Origin: Pinibacter soli
GTDB lineage: Bacteria; Bacteroidota; Bacteroidia; Chitinophagales; Chitinophagaceae
Assembly (NCBI RefSeq): GCF_029961145.1
Contig: NZ_JASBRG010000001.1
Location: 744,001-808,000 of the forward strand
Reading direction: 5' to 3'
Length of the DNA stretch: 64,000 bases
Shown: positions 1-7,577 of the stretch, piece after piece
How the letters are laid out: each line of letters begins with the position of its first letter
Numbering within the stretch: position 1 is the first letter of the stretch
Notes under the pieces: generated by a model
The model's database searches: none
Seen by the model: the letters and a program-made list of their open reading frames with translations, nothing else
Told to the model about the DNA's origin: nothing
Translations under genes and position numbers: made by a program

Positions 1-1298
1 ATCTTTCCAATTTCAGCCCGCCAAATACTATTGCAGCTGCAGTGTACAGCAATGACCTCTTTGGCGCAGGACAAGGCCTTAGGGTTGGTTTTCGTTGGGA
101 CAATGGTACCACTCCCCCCTTTAACACCGAGGCCCGTTATACCAAATATAACATTGCAGGTTCTTTCGCCAATTTTACCGTGGGCTATACTACGCTGAAC
201 AACAACAATCCGCTTGATACCGGGGTGTACGAAAATTCGTATTTCGTAAGTATAACCCGTCCGTTGTACAGGCAATCGGCGAGGTTTATCGGCGGTCTTA
301 CCCTTGCAGATAATCATTCCATGAACATTCACGATTATCCCGACAGCATGTACAGAAGCTACTCCTATCGACTGTTGGATATCTGGGCGGGTTATAATTT
401 TAGAAATTCATTTCGCAAAAATGGATCTCTTACCAATAAGCCTAACCTTGCTTTGCTCGTGCGGCGATACAGTGCCTATTTTATCAATCGTCCAAAACAG
501 CCGGAACTAGCGCTGGATCCCACTTACAATACCCGCCAATATTACCTGGGGCAATTTGTAATTTTTAAGCAACAGTATTTTAAGGGTAAATATTATAACG
601 GTTTCGGCAGAACGGAGGATATTCCGCAGGGTTATACCATTACAGCCACAATGGGTAGCGAAAAATGGATCAGCCGCTACCGGTGGTACAGTGATGTGAG
701 CGTTCAAAGCTGGCAAAAAACCCATCGTGACGGATTGTTGAACACGGGCATCGGTATCGGATCTTTCTGGCAAAAAACAACTTCGGAAGATGCGGTTATA
801 CACGCTTTTGCCAATTATTACAGTAAACTTTTTTACTGGAAAAAACAACGTATCAGGGAAACGACATTTTTCGACTACATACTTTGCCCTAATAGCTATT
901 TCTATAAACCATTGAATATTAATTGGGATCAGGGAATTTATGGATTCAAAAGAACAACGCTAAATGGCTACCAGCGACTCAATATGCGTTCGGAAACCAT
1001 CTATTATAGCCCTTTAAAAATCTATGGGTTCAAGTTCAATTTCTTCGCCAGCGCACAACTGTCGCTGTTGGCAGACAACAAAGAATCGATTTTTCAAAGC
1101 CCTGTATACACAGGTTTGGGGCTGGGAGCAAGGATCAGAAATGAAAATTTAAGTATCAACACGCTGAAACTGGGAGCATACTATTATCCGGTTCGCCCTG
1201 CGGGTGTGGGCTCCTTCTTTTTTGAGGCCACAACGGTGTCTGACTTGCGCTTTGACGTGTTCCCGCTGAAGATGCCAACGTTTTTACAATTCAGGTAG
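1..1298 (+). CDS. Outer-membrane beta-barrel-like protein, 5' truncated by the window edge
   Basis: The reading frame is open from base 3 with no stop and runs to a TAG at 1296-1298. Codons before the first possible GTG (42) still read as plausible protein, so the true start lies outside the window. The visible 432 residues have no enzyme motif. They show alternating polar and aromatic strands rich in Tyr, Phe, Arg and Asn with short turns, as in Bacteroidota outer-membrane barrels. An internal stretch (SLLADNKESIF) sits between predicted strands. The family is not recognised, and the barrel call rests on composition and strand pattern only. The following gene is co-oriented but 285 bp away, across an inverted-repeat element. 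Confidence 0.55.
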   Translation, partial: LSNFSPPNTIAAAVYSNDLFGAGQGLRVGFRWDNGTTPPFNTEARYTKYNIAGSFANFTVGYTTLNNNNPLDTGVYENSYFVSITRPLYRQSARFIGGLTLADNHSMNIHDYPDSMYRSYSYRLLDIWAGYNFRNSFRKNGSLTNKPNLALLVRRYSAYFINRPKQPELALDPTYNTRQYYLGQFVIFKQQYFKGKYYNGFGRTEDIPQGYTITATMGSEKWISRYRWYSDVSVQSWQKTHRDGLLNTGIGIGSFWQKTTSEDAVIHAFANYYSKLFYWKKQRIRETTFFDYILCPNSYFYKPLNINWDQGIYGFKRTTLNGYQRLNMRSETIYYSPLKIYGFKFNFFASAQLSLLADNKESIFQSPVYTGLGLGARIRNENLSINTLKLGAYYYPVRPAGVGSFFFEATTVSDLRFDVFPLKMPTFLQFR

Positions 1299-1304
1299 GA
1301 GTAA

Positions 1305-1492
1305 GCACACGGATGACACAGATTAGACGGATTTACACAGATTTTTTGAACGTTATATTGTTATTATTTTGCTTGCAGATGATTCCGATTTATCAACGCT
1401 AAAGACCCATGCCTAAACATAAGGCCTCAATTATCCATTATCTAGTATTCAAAATCCGCGTTAATCCGTCCAATCCTTGTCATCTGCGTGCC
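1305..1492. repeat. Inverted-repeat element, CAGATGACACGGATT word family, complete copy
   Basis: The left arm (1305-1346) and right arm (1451-1492) are imperfect reverse complements of about 42 bases separated by about 104 bases. Each arm is built from degenerate short words of the type GATGACACAGATTAGACGGA and GGATTTACACAGATT. Related arms occur at 10005-10048, 29263-29308 and 32599-32642. The element fills the gap between two co-oriented genes, starting 6 bases after the stop codon of the upstream one. It has no coding capacity. Confidence 0.8.
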
Positions 1493-1583
1493 AATTTCCT
1501 CACTTCGAGATAAAAAAGCTAGCCGGCTGGGGCGTTTTTAGTTTTTTCAGTTATCTTGCAGTCCCTTTTTTAAAAATGTGATT

Positions 1584-2237
1584 ATGGAATATAACAGAAT
1601 CATGGCTATAACCGGATTGCCGGGATTGTTTGAGTTATTAAGCAGTAAAGCTGACGGAGCGATCGTTCGTTCCCTCGAAGATAAAAGCACAAAATTTGTT
1701 TCCAGCCGCGTACATAACTTTTCGCATCTGGAAAGCATTGAAGTATATACTACCCGCGAAAACGTAAATCTTGTGGATGTATTTACTGCTATGCAAAGCA
1801 ACGGTGGTGCTCTTCCTTCTGAAAAAGATGCAAATGCAATAAAGGCATATTTTCAGAAAGTATATCCTGATATGGACTTCGAAAGAGTGTATAGCAGCGA
1901 TATGAAGAAGATGATCAAATGGTTCTCTGTACTGAAAGAGAACAGCATTGAAATAAAACTTTCTGAAGCTCCTGCTGAAGAATCAGATGAAGTAAGTGAA
2001 GTAGCAGAGCCTGCAAAAGAGAAGAAAGCGAAAGCTGAATCTGCTGAAGCAACTACAGAGGAAAAGCCTAAAAAAGCTGCTAAGCCAAAGAAATCTGCTG
2101 AAGCAGCGGAAGGCGAAGCAGAAGAAAAACCTGCTAAAAAAGCAGCAGCGAAAAAAACTGCAGCGAAAGATGATGATGCAGAAGGTGGCGAGGAAAAGCC
2201 TAAAAAAGCTGCCCGCAAAAAGAAGACAGAAGAGTAA
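1584..2237 (+). CDS. DUF5606 domain protein with Lys/Ala-rich tail
   Basis: This 217-residue protein starts at ATG 1584 (MEYNRIMAITG); a GTG two codons upstream (1578) is the alternative. Residues 1 to about 130 match the Bacteroidota DUF5606 pattern as I know it (ITGLPGLFELL, GAIVRSL, KFVSSRVHNFSHLESIEVYT), a small conserved domain of unknown function. Residues from about 135 to the end are low complexity: acidic, then alternating Glu-rich and Lys/Ala-rich blocks such as EEKPKKAAKPKK and EEKPKKAARKKK. This resembles histone-H1-like tails and suggests binding to nucleic acid or another polyanion, which is inference. A terminator follows 20 bases after the stop, so it is probably monocistronic. 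Confidence 0.85.
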   Translation: MEYNRIMAITGLPGLFELLSSKADGAIVRSLEDKSTKFVSSRVHNFSHLESIEVYTTRENVNLVDVFTAMQSNGGALPSEKDANAIKAYFQKVYPDMDFERVYSSDMKKMIKWFSVLKENSIEIKLSEAPAEESDEVSEVAEPAKEKKAKAESAEATTEEKPKKAAKPKKSAEAAEGEAEEKPAKKAAAKKTAAKDDDAEGGEEKPKKAARKKKTEE

Positions 2238-2257
2238 TAATTTAATGAATTATAAAC

Positions 2258-2308
2258 AAGCTGCAAGCGTAGAGTTATTTAACTTTAAGGCTTGTAGCTT
2301 TTTTATTT
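2258..2308 (+). terminator. Intrinsic terminator after the DUF5606 gene
   Basis: AAGCTGCAAGC (2258-2268) pairs with GCTTGTAGCTT (2290-2300), ten of eleven positions, and is followed by a T-rich run. Confidence 0.8.
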
Positions 2309-2489
2309 AAAAACATTTAAAGATTAGTAATTGTGTTGTAATAAAATATCCAAATATCTTATTACAACAATAGTTTCGCCAGGCCAAAGGACTGCTGTGA
2401 AAGTTTTGAATTTTTACTTTATCCTTTTGACTTTAACGCTAGTCTTGTTTACAACTTAAAACTCATAACTTATTACTTAAAACTTTCTT

Positions 2490-4214
2490 ATGACCTATAG
2501 TGCAGATATAAAAAAAGTAGAACGTCACTTTTTACCCAAAGATTTTATTGTTACAGATTGGACCAGTCTTGAGCCTTATTTTAAAAATTTACAGGAGAGA
2601 GAAATTGCTTCCGTAAAGGATCTTGAGCAATGGTTAAAAAATTCCTCTGAACTTGAAGCAATCGTAAGTGAAGATGCATGTTGGAGACAAATTAAAATGA
2701 CATGCGATACTGAGAATAAAGCGCTGGAAGAAGCCTTCACTTATTTTGTGATGGAAATTCAACCGAAAATTCAACCCTACGCAGATCAGTTGAATCGCAA
2801 ACTGATCAACTCTCCATTTACCAAAGAACTCGATCAGCAGAAATATTTTACTTACCTGCGAAGCGTTAAGAAAAGTATTGATCTGTTTCGCGAAGCAAAT
2901 ATTCCTTTGCAGGCTGAGCTGGGCGTTATGCAACAGCAATACGGCGTAATTGCAGGAAAAATGACCGTTACCGTTGATGGAAAAGAATACACTTTACAGC
3001 AGGCTAACAAATTCCTCGAAAATCACGATCGCAATCTGCGCGAAGAAGTGTATAGAAAAATTCAGGAAAGAAGATTGCAGGATAAAGAGGCATTGAATGA
3101 CCTGTATACTAAACTTGTTGAAAAGAGACAACAGGTAGCGGAGAATGCTGATTTCAAAAACTACCGGGATTATAAATTTGTAGAGCTTGGCCGCTTTGAC
3201 TACAAACCTGAAGATTGTTTTCAATTTCACGAAGCGGTTAAACAACATGTATTGCCGTTAGTAAATGAAATTTATAAAAGAAAAAAAGCAAAGCTTGGCG
3301 TGGATACGCTTCGTCCGTGGGATGTGGATGCAGAACCGGAGAATGTAGAACCATTGCATCCGTTTAATTCCGGTGAAGAGTTGTTGGAAAAATCAATTGA
3401 TTGTTTCAACTCATTGAATCCTTTTTTTGCAGAGTGTCTCAAAAAAATGAAATCGATGGGACATCTTGATCTTGACAGCCGCAAAGGAAAAGCACCAGGT
3501 GGCTACAACTGTCCGCTCGCAGAAAGTGGTGCGCCATTTATTTTTATGAATGCAGCCGGACAGATGCATGACGTTACAACTATGGTTCATGAAGGCGGCC
3601 ATGCTATTCATTCATTCCTCGCACATCCTTTGGAACTAAGCGCTTTCAAGGAATATCCAATGGAGATTGCAGAAGTAGCGAGCATGTCTATGGAACTTTT
3701 TAGTATGGATGAGTGGGAAAGTTTTTTCAATAACAAAGAAGATCTTCAAAGAGCAAAGGAACATCAACTGGAAAGAGTGATCACTATATTTCCATGGATT
3801 GCCACTATTGACAAATTCCAACATTGGGTTTATCTTAACCCTCAGCATACACCGGAAGAAAGAGCAGCAAAGTGGTATGAAATTTTAAATGAGTTTTCAA
3901 GCAGCGAAATGGATTTCAGTGGTCTTGAAGAGTATAGAAAATATGCATGGCAAAGACAACTACATTTGTTTGAAGTTCCATTCTACTATATCGAGTACGG
4001 CATTGCACAACTGGGTGCAATCGGTTTATGGATGCAGTACAAACAAAATAAAGAAGCTGCTTTAAGCAACTATACAAAGGCGTTAAGTCTTGGCGGTACA
4101 AAAACATTACCTGAACTGTATGATGCAGCAGGTCTTGAGTTTAATTTGTCTCCGGCATATATAAAGAAGTTGATGGATTTTGTAAATACCGAGATTAATA
4201 AGTTATCAAATTAA
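2490..4214 (+). CDS. pepF: M3 family oligoendopeptidase (PepF-like)
   Basis: This 574-residue protein has the usual length for PepF/M3 oligopeptidases. The zinc motif HEGGH lies at residues 367-371 (two His ligands and the catalytic Glu368). The downstream Glu in EIAEVASM (about Glu395) is the expected third ligand. The N-terminal half is helical, as in the clam-shell M3 fold. There is no signal peptide, so it should act in the cytoplasm on short peptides from protein turnover. ATG 2490 is the first Met in frame. It is followed by its own terminator and converges with adk. The symbol pepF is by family analogy. Confidence 0.9.
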   Translation: MTYSADIKKVERHFLPKDFIVTDWTSLEPYFKNLQEREIASVKDLEQWLKNSSELEAIVSEDACWRQIKMTCDTENKALEEAFTYFVMEIQPKIQPYADQLNRKLINSPFTKELDQQKYFTYLRSVKKSIDLFREANIPLQAELGVMQQQYGVIAGKMTVTVDGKEYTLQQANKFLENHDRNLREEVYRKIQERRLQDKEALNDLYTKLVEKRQQVAENADFKNYRDYKFVELGRFDYKPEDCFQFHEAVKQHVLPLVNEIYKRKKAKLGVDTLRPWDVDAEPENVEPLHPFNSGEELLEKSIDCFNSLNPFFAECLKKMKSMGHLDLDSRKGKAPGGYNCPLAESGAPFIFMNAAGQMHDVTTMVHEGGHAIHSFLAHPLELSAFKEYPMEIAEVASMSMELFSMDEWESFFNNKEDLQRAKEHQLERVITIFPWIATIDKFQHWVYLNPQHTPEERAAKWYEILNEFSSSEMDFSGLEEYRKYAWQRQLHLFEVPFYYIEYGIAQLGAIGLWMQYKQNKEAALSNYTKALSLGGTKTLPELYDAAGLEFNLSPAYIKKLMDFVNTEINKLSN

Positions 4215-4339
4215 AAATACTCGGTTTAGGTTATGCGATAATATTGCGATTATTGAAAATGTATTTTATATTTGTAGACTCAAATCGAAAAAATAAACTG
4301 ACTATAAAATAGCTACTAATCAGAGCCTTAACCAAAAGT

Positions 4340-4373
4340 CCCTGTGTGTCTACACAGGGGCTTTACTTTTTAT
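4340..4373 (+). terminator. Intrinsic terminator downstream of the M3 peptidase
   Basis: CCCTGTGT (4340-4347) and ACACAGGG (4352-4359) form a perfect 8-bp stem with a 4-base loop, followed by CTTTACTTTTTAT. Confidence 0.85.
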
Positions 4374-4432
4374 ACAGGTTACGTATTTGTACCTGTTTTT
4401 ATTTCAAAATTTGCTACGTGTATATGCTCGTA

Positions 4433-4617
4433 GAGACGTGTTGAACACGTCTCTGATGCAACACCAAAATCAACAAACCTTACAATCTCACGAAATTTAT
4501 TGTTACACCTGATGATTGCAGGAGACGACGCATTCAATGTGTCTCTACAGGAAATAAAAAACGTCCCGCAAATTGCGAGACGTTTTTCTTTTATCGATTG
4601 ACGCATTATCATGCGTC
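4433..4617. repeat. Cluster of GAGACG palindromes in the pepF-adk gap
   Basis: The 410-bp gap 4215-4624 holds no gene. Besides two terminators it contains three related short palindromes: GAGACGTGT/ACACGTCTC (4433-4453), GAGACGACGCATT/AATGTGTCTC (4522-4545) and GACGCAT/ATGCGTC (4600-4617). All are variants of a GTAGAGACGCAT word. The same family recurs as AGACGGATAAT palindromes at 31777-31846. The last copy ends 7 bases before the adk stop codon. Confidence 0.75.
4556..4589. terminator. Bidirectional terminator between convergent pepF and adk
   Basis: The palindrome ACGTC-CCGCAAATTGCGA-GACGT is flanked by an A run on the left and a T run on the right, so it can terminate transcription from both directions. 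It lies between the converging peptidase and adenylate kinase genes. Confidence 0.75.
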
Positions 4618-4624
4618 TCTGCAA

Positions 4625-5203
4625 TTAATTATTTCTCTTTTCTATTTCTCCGCTCAAGGCACCGAAGATATCATCTACACTTCCCTCTCCTTTCACGTGC
4701 ACTACTTTATCGAATTGTTTGTAGTGATCAGCCACTGCAGAAGTTTTCTTGTGATATTCAGCGATACGGTTCTTAATTATCTCTTCATTCACATCATCTG
4801 TTCTGCCGCTAGTCAAACCGCGGTTTAAAAGACGTTTGATCAATTCATCCTCTGTTACATCAAGTGCAAGTACAACATTAATAGCTGCACTTTTTTCTGA
4901 CAATAACTTATCAAGTGCTACGGATTGTTCTTTTGTTCTTGGAAAGCCGTCAAACAAAAATCCTTTTGCCTGCGGATTATTTTCCAAAGCCGACCTGATC
5001 ATTCCCACAACTACTTCATCAGGAACCAATTGACCCTGATCCATCAATTTTTTTGCTTCCAAACCAAGAGCGGTTTGTGCGGCAATTTCGCCACGAAGAA
5101 GATCACCGGTAGAAAGGTGTTTCAGTCCGAATTTCTCAATAAGCTTTTCAGATTGGGTACCTTTTCCGCTTCCGGGAGGTCCGAATAAAATTAAATTGAA
5201 CAT
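4625..5203 (-). CDS. adk: Adenylate kinase
   Basis: This 192-residue enzyme interconverts ATP + AMP and 2 ADP. The P-loop GPPGSGKGT is at residues 8-16, and DGFPRTKEQ is the conserved AMP-side motif. The LID segment is the short form (TSGRTDD), without the four-Cys zinc finger of long-form kinases. The frame is open upstream, but ATG 5203 (MFNLILFG) is chosen because the family starts directly before the first strand and AAGGA-like bases lie just upstream. The gene is single, with the bidirectional terminator downstream. Confidence 0.97.
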   Translation of the reverse strand: MFNLILFGPPGSGKGTQSEKLIEKFGLKHLSTGDLLRGEIAAQTALGLEAKKLMDQGQLVPDEVVVGMIRSALENNPQAKGFLFDGFPRTKEQSVALDKLLSEKSAAINVVLALDVTEDELIKRLLNRGLTSGRTDDVNEEIIKNRIAEYHKKTSAVADHYKQFDKVVHVKGEGSVDDIFGALSGEIEKRNN

Positions 5204-5433
5204 GTATTGTAATCCTTGATGAGTGAGCAAACCTATGCAAAAATGACGAATGTGCAAAGTTGAATGGCAGGGCTTAGATAATTTCTATCAAAAGTCAGCT
5301 CTTTAGTTGATTTATTACCAATCCTTGCATTTTTTTTGACATAACGACACTTTTCACAATATGACACTTTATCGAATATGTTAAATCGCGAAAACAAGCA
5401 ATTTGGACCAAATCTGTCGCAACTTGCATTCCG

Positions 5434-5441
5434 TAAATTTG
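5434..5441 (+). promoter_or_regulatory. Possible -7 box (TAAATTTG) of msrB
   Basis: TAAATTTG matches the Bacteroidota TAnnTTTG -7 consensus exactly and lies 21 bases before the msrB ATG. No convincing TTG is found at the expected -33 distance, so support is partial. Confidence 0.4.
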
Positions 5442-5462
5442 TTAAACAAACTAAGAACAACT

Positions 5463-6023
5463 ATGAAATTGCTTAGCATAATTTTAGTGGCGGTTTTAAT
5501 GCAGCAATGCAGTTTTTCCCAAACAGCAAATAATAAAAACTCAACTATGGATACAACACACAAGAAAAATGAAGTTTACTCAAGAGAGAGTAAAGAAAAG
5601 GTGAACCTGAGCGATTCAGAATGGAAAAAGATCCTGCCTTCGGACGTGTATTACATTGCCCGTGAAAAAGGTACAGAAAGACCATGGACAAGCAAATACG
5701 AAGAGTCCAAGGAAGTAGGTACTTACTACTGTGCCGTTTGCGGTAACCCGCTTTTTAAAAGTGATACGAAATTTGAAAGTGGTTGCGGCTGGCCAAGCTT
5801 CTATGAACCGATCAGCAAAACTTCCATTATTTATACACCGGACCATACGCATGGCATGGAAAGAACAGAAGTACAATGCGGCAGATGTAAATCACACCTT
5901 GGTCACGTGTTCGAAGATGGCCCTCCTCCAACAGGCTTACGCTATTGTATAAACGGAGTGGTGCTGGATTTTGAAAAAGCGAAAGATGCGGAGAAGAAGT
6001 ACAATGAGAAGGGAGGCCAATAA
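5463..6023 (+). CDS. msrB: Exported peptide-methionine (R)-S-oxide reductase MsrB
   Basis: This 186-residue enzyme reduces methionine-R-sulfoxide in oxidised proteins. Zinc-binding pairs are C90/C93 (CAVC) and C139/C142 (CGRC). The family motif GCGWPSF is at 107-113, and the catalytic Cys is C162 in RYCINGV. ATG 5463 starts a signal sequence (MKLLSIILVAVLMQQC), so the enzyme should act in the envelope. C16 could be a lipidation site, but the preceding residues are a poor lipobox. Upstream in-frame codons to 5403 are rejected because they precede the signal peptide and the candidate -7 box. An inverted-repeat element follows directly after the stop. Confidence 0.95.
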   Translation: MKLLSIILVAVLMQQCSFSQTANNKNSTMDTTHKKNEVYSRESKEKVNLSDSEWKKILPSDVYYIAREKGTERPWTSKYEESKEVGTYYCAVCGNPLFKSDTKFESGCGWPSFYEPISKTSIIYTPDHTHGMERTEVQCGRCKSHLGHVFEDGPPPTGLRYCINGVVLDFEKAKDAEKKYNEKGGQ

Positions 6024-6024
6024 T

Positions 6025-6110
6025 TGAATAACTGAATAACTGAATGTCCGATTATCGTAGAGCAAAATCAAAAAAGAACATTCAGTTATTCAGTCATTCA
6101 GTTATTCTGT
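6025..6110. repeat. Inverted-repeat element, CAGTTATTCAGT word family
   Basis: The left arm (6025-6047) repeats TGAATAAC-type units. The right arm (6078-6110) repeats the complement, TTCAGTTATTCAG. A loop of about 30 bases separates them. It begins 2 bases after the msrB stop codon. Sister elements are at 7471-7570 and inside 29368-29435. Confidence 0.85.
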
Positions 6111-6156
6111 TATTAAAAAACTCGAAAATTTCCTTTCCGTTTGTTATTTTCGAAAC

Positions 6157-7479
6157 ATGTTGCTGTACACATCCAATACCACCCCGCGCCTTGAATATAT
6201 TGTAAGCTTTATCAGTAGCGAGTTATTACGGCAACCGATACAAATTACAAACGACAGCAATTTTTTCGCTACGCAAAAAATTCCAAAAATCAATTATTCC
6301 GATAGTCGCATAAGCAGTGATGAGTATTACATTCGTCCGGTTAACTTGCTGTTTGAAAATGATATTTCTGCACAGGAAATTATTGTAGTACAAAACAATT
6401 ATCATAAAGCTTTTTTCTGGCAGGCAGATAGTGATCATCCCTTTGATGTGCTGGCTGCTTCGTTCTACCTGCTAAGTCGATATGAAGAATATCTACCACA
6501 CACGTTGGATGAGTACGGTAGATTTGCCCATACAAATTCACTTGCTTTTAAAGAAGGCTTTTTGAATCAACCCCTGGTTAATTATTGGTTGATCGATTTG
6601 AAAAAAGCTCTGCAGGAAAAATTTACAGACATTTCCTGGAAGCCGCAAAAGTTCAAATACATTCCCACTTACGATATTGATATCGCGTGGAAGTACAGAA
6701 ACAAAGGGTTTATTCGAACAACCGGTGCGTTGCTTAAATCAATCCTTCGAGGCGATTGGAGCGAATTTCGCAACCGGGTGGCTGTGTTGCAGTACAAAAA
6801 AGACGACCCTTACGATTCATACGAATGGCTCGATGCACTGCATCTTTACTGCAAAGTAAGACCCTATTATTTTTTCCTTTTGGCAGACAGGCAGGTGGGT
6901 GTTGACAAAAACATAAATCCCTCAAAGAAAGCGCTGCAAAGCCTTATTCAATACCAATCAAAGAAAGGAACAGTTGGGATACATCCGTCATGGCAAAGCG
7001 GCGACAACAATAAATTATTAAAACAGGAAATCGGCTGGCTCGAATTCATTACAGATGATGCTGTGAAATATAGCCGTCAACATTACATACGATTTACGCT
7101 ACCGAATACTTTCAGGAGATTGGTTGCTGCGGGAATTGAAAAAGATTTCTCCATGGGTTACGGCAGCATCAATGGATTCAGGGCATCTGTTGCTTCATCT
7201 TTTTATTGGTACGATCTAGAGAACGAACAGACAACAGATCTGCAACTGTTTCCCTTCTGTTACATGGAAGCGAATTGTTTGTATGAACAAAAACTTTCTC
7301 CAACTCAAGCCTTCGAGGAGTTAATGCAATATTACCGTGCAGTAAAAGACGCGAACGGTCTAATGATCACGATCTGGCACAACACTGCTTTCGGAACAGA
7401 TCTTTTTTTCAGAGGATGGAAAGAAGTGCATGATGTCTTTATGCGGGATGTTGTGTATTGGGAAGTGATGATTGAATAA
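6157..7479 (+). CDS. Polysaccharide deacetylase family protein (Bacteroidota type)
   Basis: This 440-residue protein has no signal peptide. Its C-terminal two thirds resemble the polysaccharide-deacetylase-like proteins of Bacteroidota: a strand with two acidic residues (TYDIDIAWKY, about 169-178), GTVGIHPSW with the His expected in the metal site, and SMGYGSINGFRAS near the end. The N-terminal 100 or so residues (LEYIVSFISSELL) look like the DUF7033-type domain that precedes it. The substrate is unknown; this gene type often sits among cell-surface polysaccharide genes, but here it stands alone. The last two codons and the stop lie inside the left arm of an inverted repeat. Confidence 0.7.
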   Translation: MLLYTSNTTPRLEYIVSFISSELLRQPIQITNDSNFFATQKIPKINYSDSRISSDEYYIRPVNLLFENDISAQEIIVVQNNYHKAFFWQADSDHPFDVLAASFYLLSRYEEYLPHTLDEYGRFAHTNSLAFKEGFLNQPLVNYWLIDLKKALQEKFTDISWKPQKFKYIPTYDIDIAWKYRNKGFIRTTGALLKSILRGDWSEFRNRVAVLQYKKDDPYDSYEWLDALHLYCKVRPYYFFLLADRQVGVDKNINPSKKALQSLIQYQSKKGTVGIHPSWQSGDNNKLLKQEIGWLEFITDDAVKYSRQHYIRFTLPNTFRRLVAAGIEKDFSMGYGSINGFRASVASSFYWYDLENEQTTDLQLFPFCYMEANCLYEQKLSPTQAFEELMQYYRAVKDANGLMITIWHNTAFGTDLFFRGWKEVHDVFMRDVVYWEVMIE

Positions 7480-7570
7480 ACTAAATGGACTGAATAACTG
7501 AGTGTTCCATAGTCGAAGTTCAAATCGAATATAAACCATTCAGTTATTCAGTCCATTCAGTTTATTCAAT
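7471..7570. repeat. Inverted-repeat element overlapping a stop codon, CAGTTATTCAGT family
   Basis: The left arm 7471-7504 and right arm 7537-7570 are 34-base reverse complements matching at about 31 positions, with a 32-base loop. The left arm begins at the antepenultimate codon and contains the TAA (7477-7479) of the deacetylase-like gene. The right arm ends 7 bases before the stop codon of convergent purH. It could act as a bidirectional terminator, but it lacks T tracts. Confidence 0.9.
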
Positions 7571-7577
7571 CACCTGC

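Noticed and set aside
1853-2266. 137-residue minus-strand frame rich in Ala, Phe and Ser
   Set aside because: It is the complement of the Lys/Ala-rich tail of the DUF5606 gene.
2452-2486. Words AACTTAAAACTCATAACTTA before the M3 peptidase
   Set aside because: They resemble a repeat arm, but no inverted partner was found, and A/T richness may explain them.
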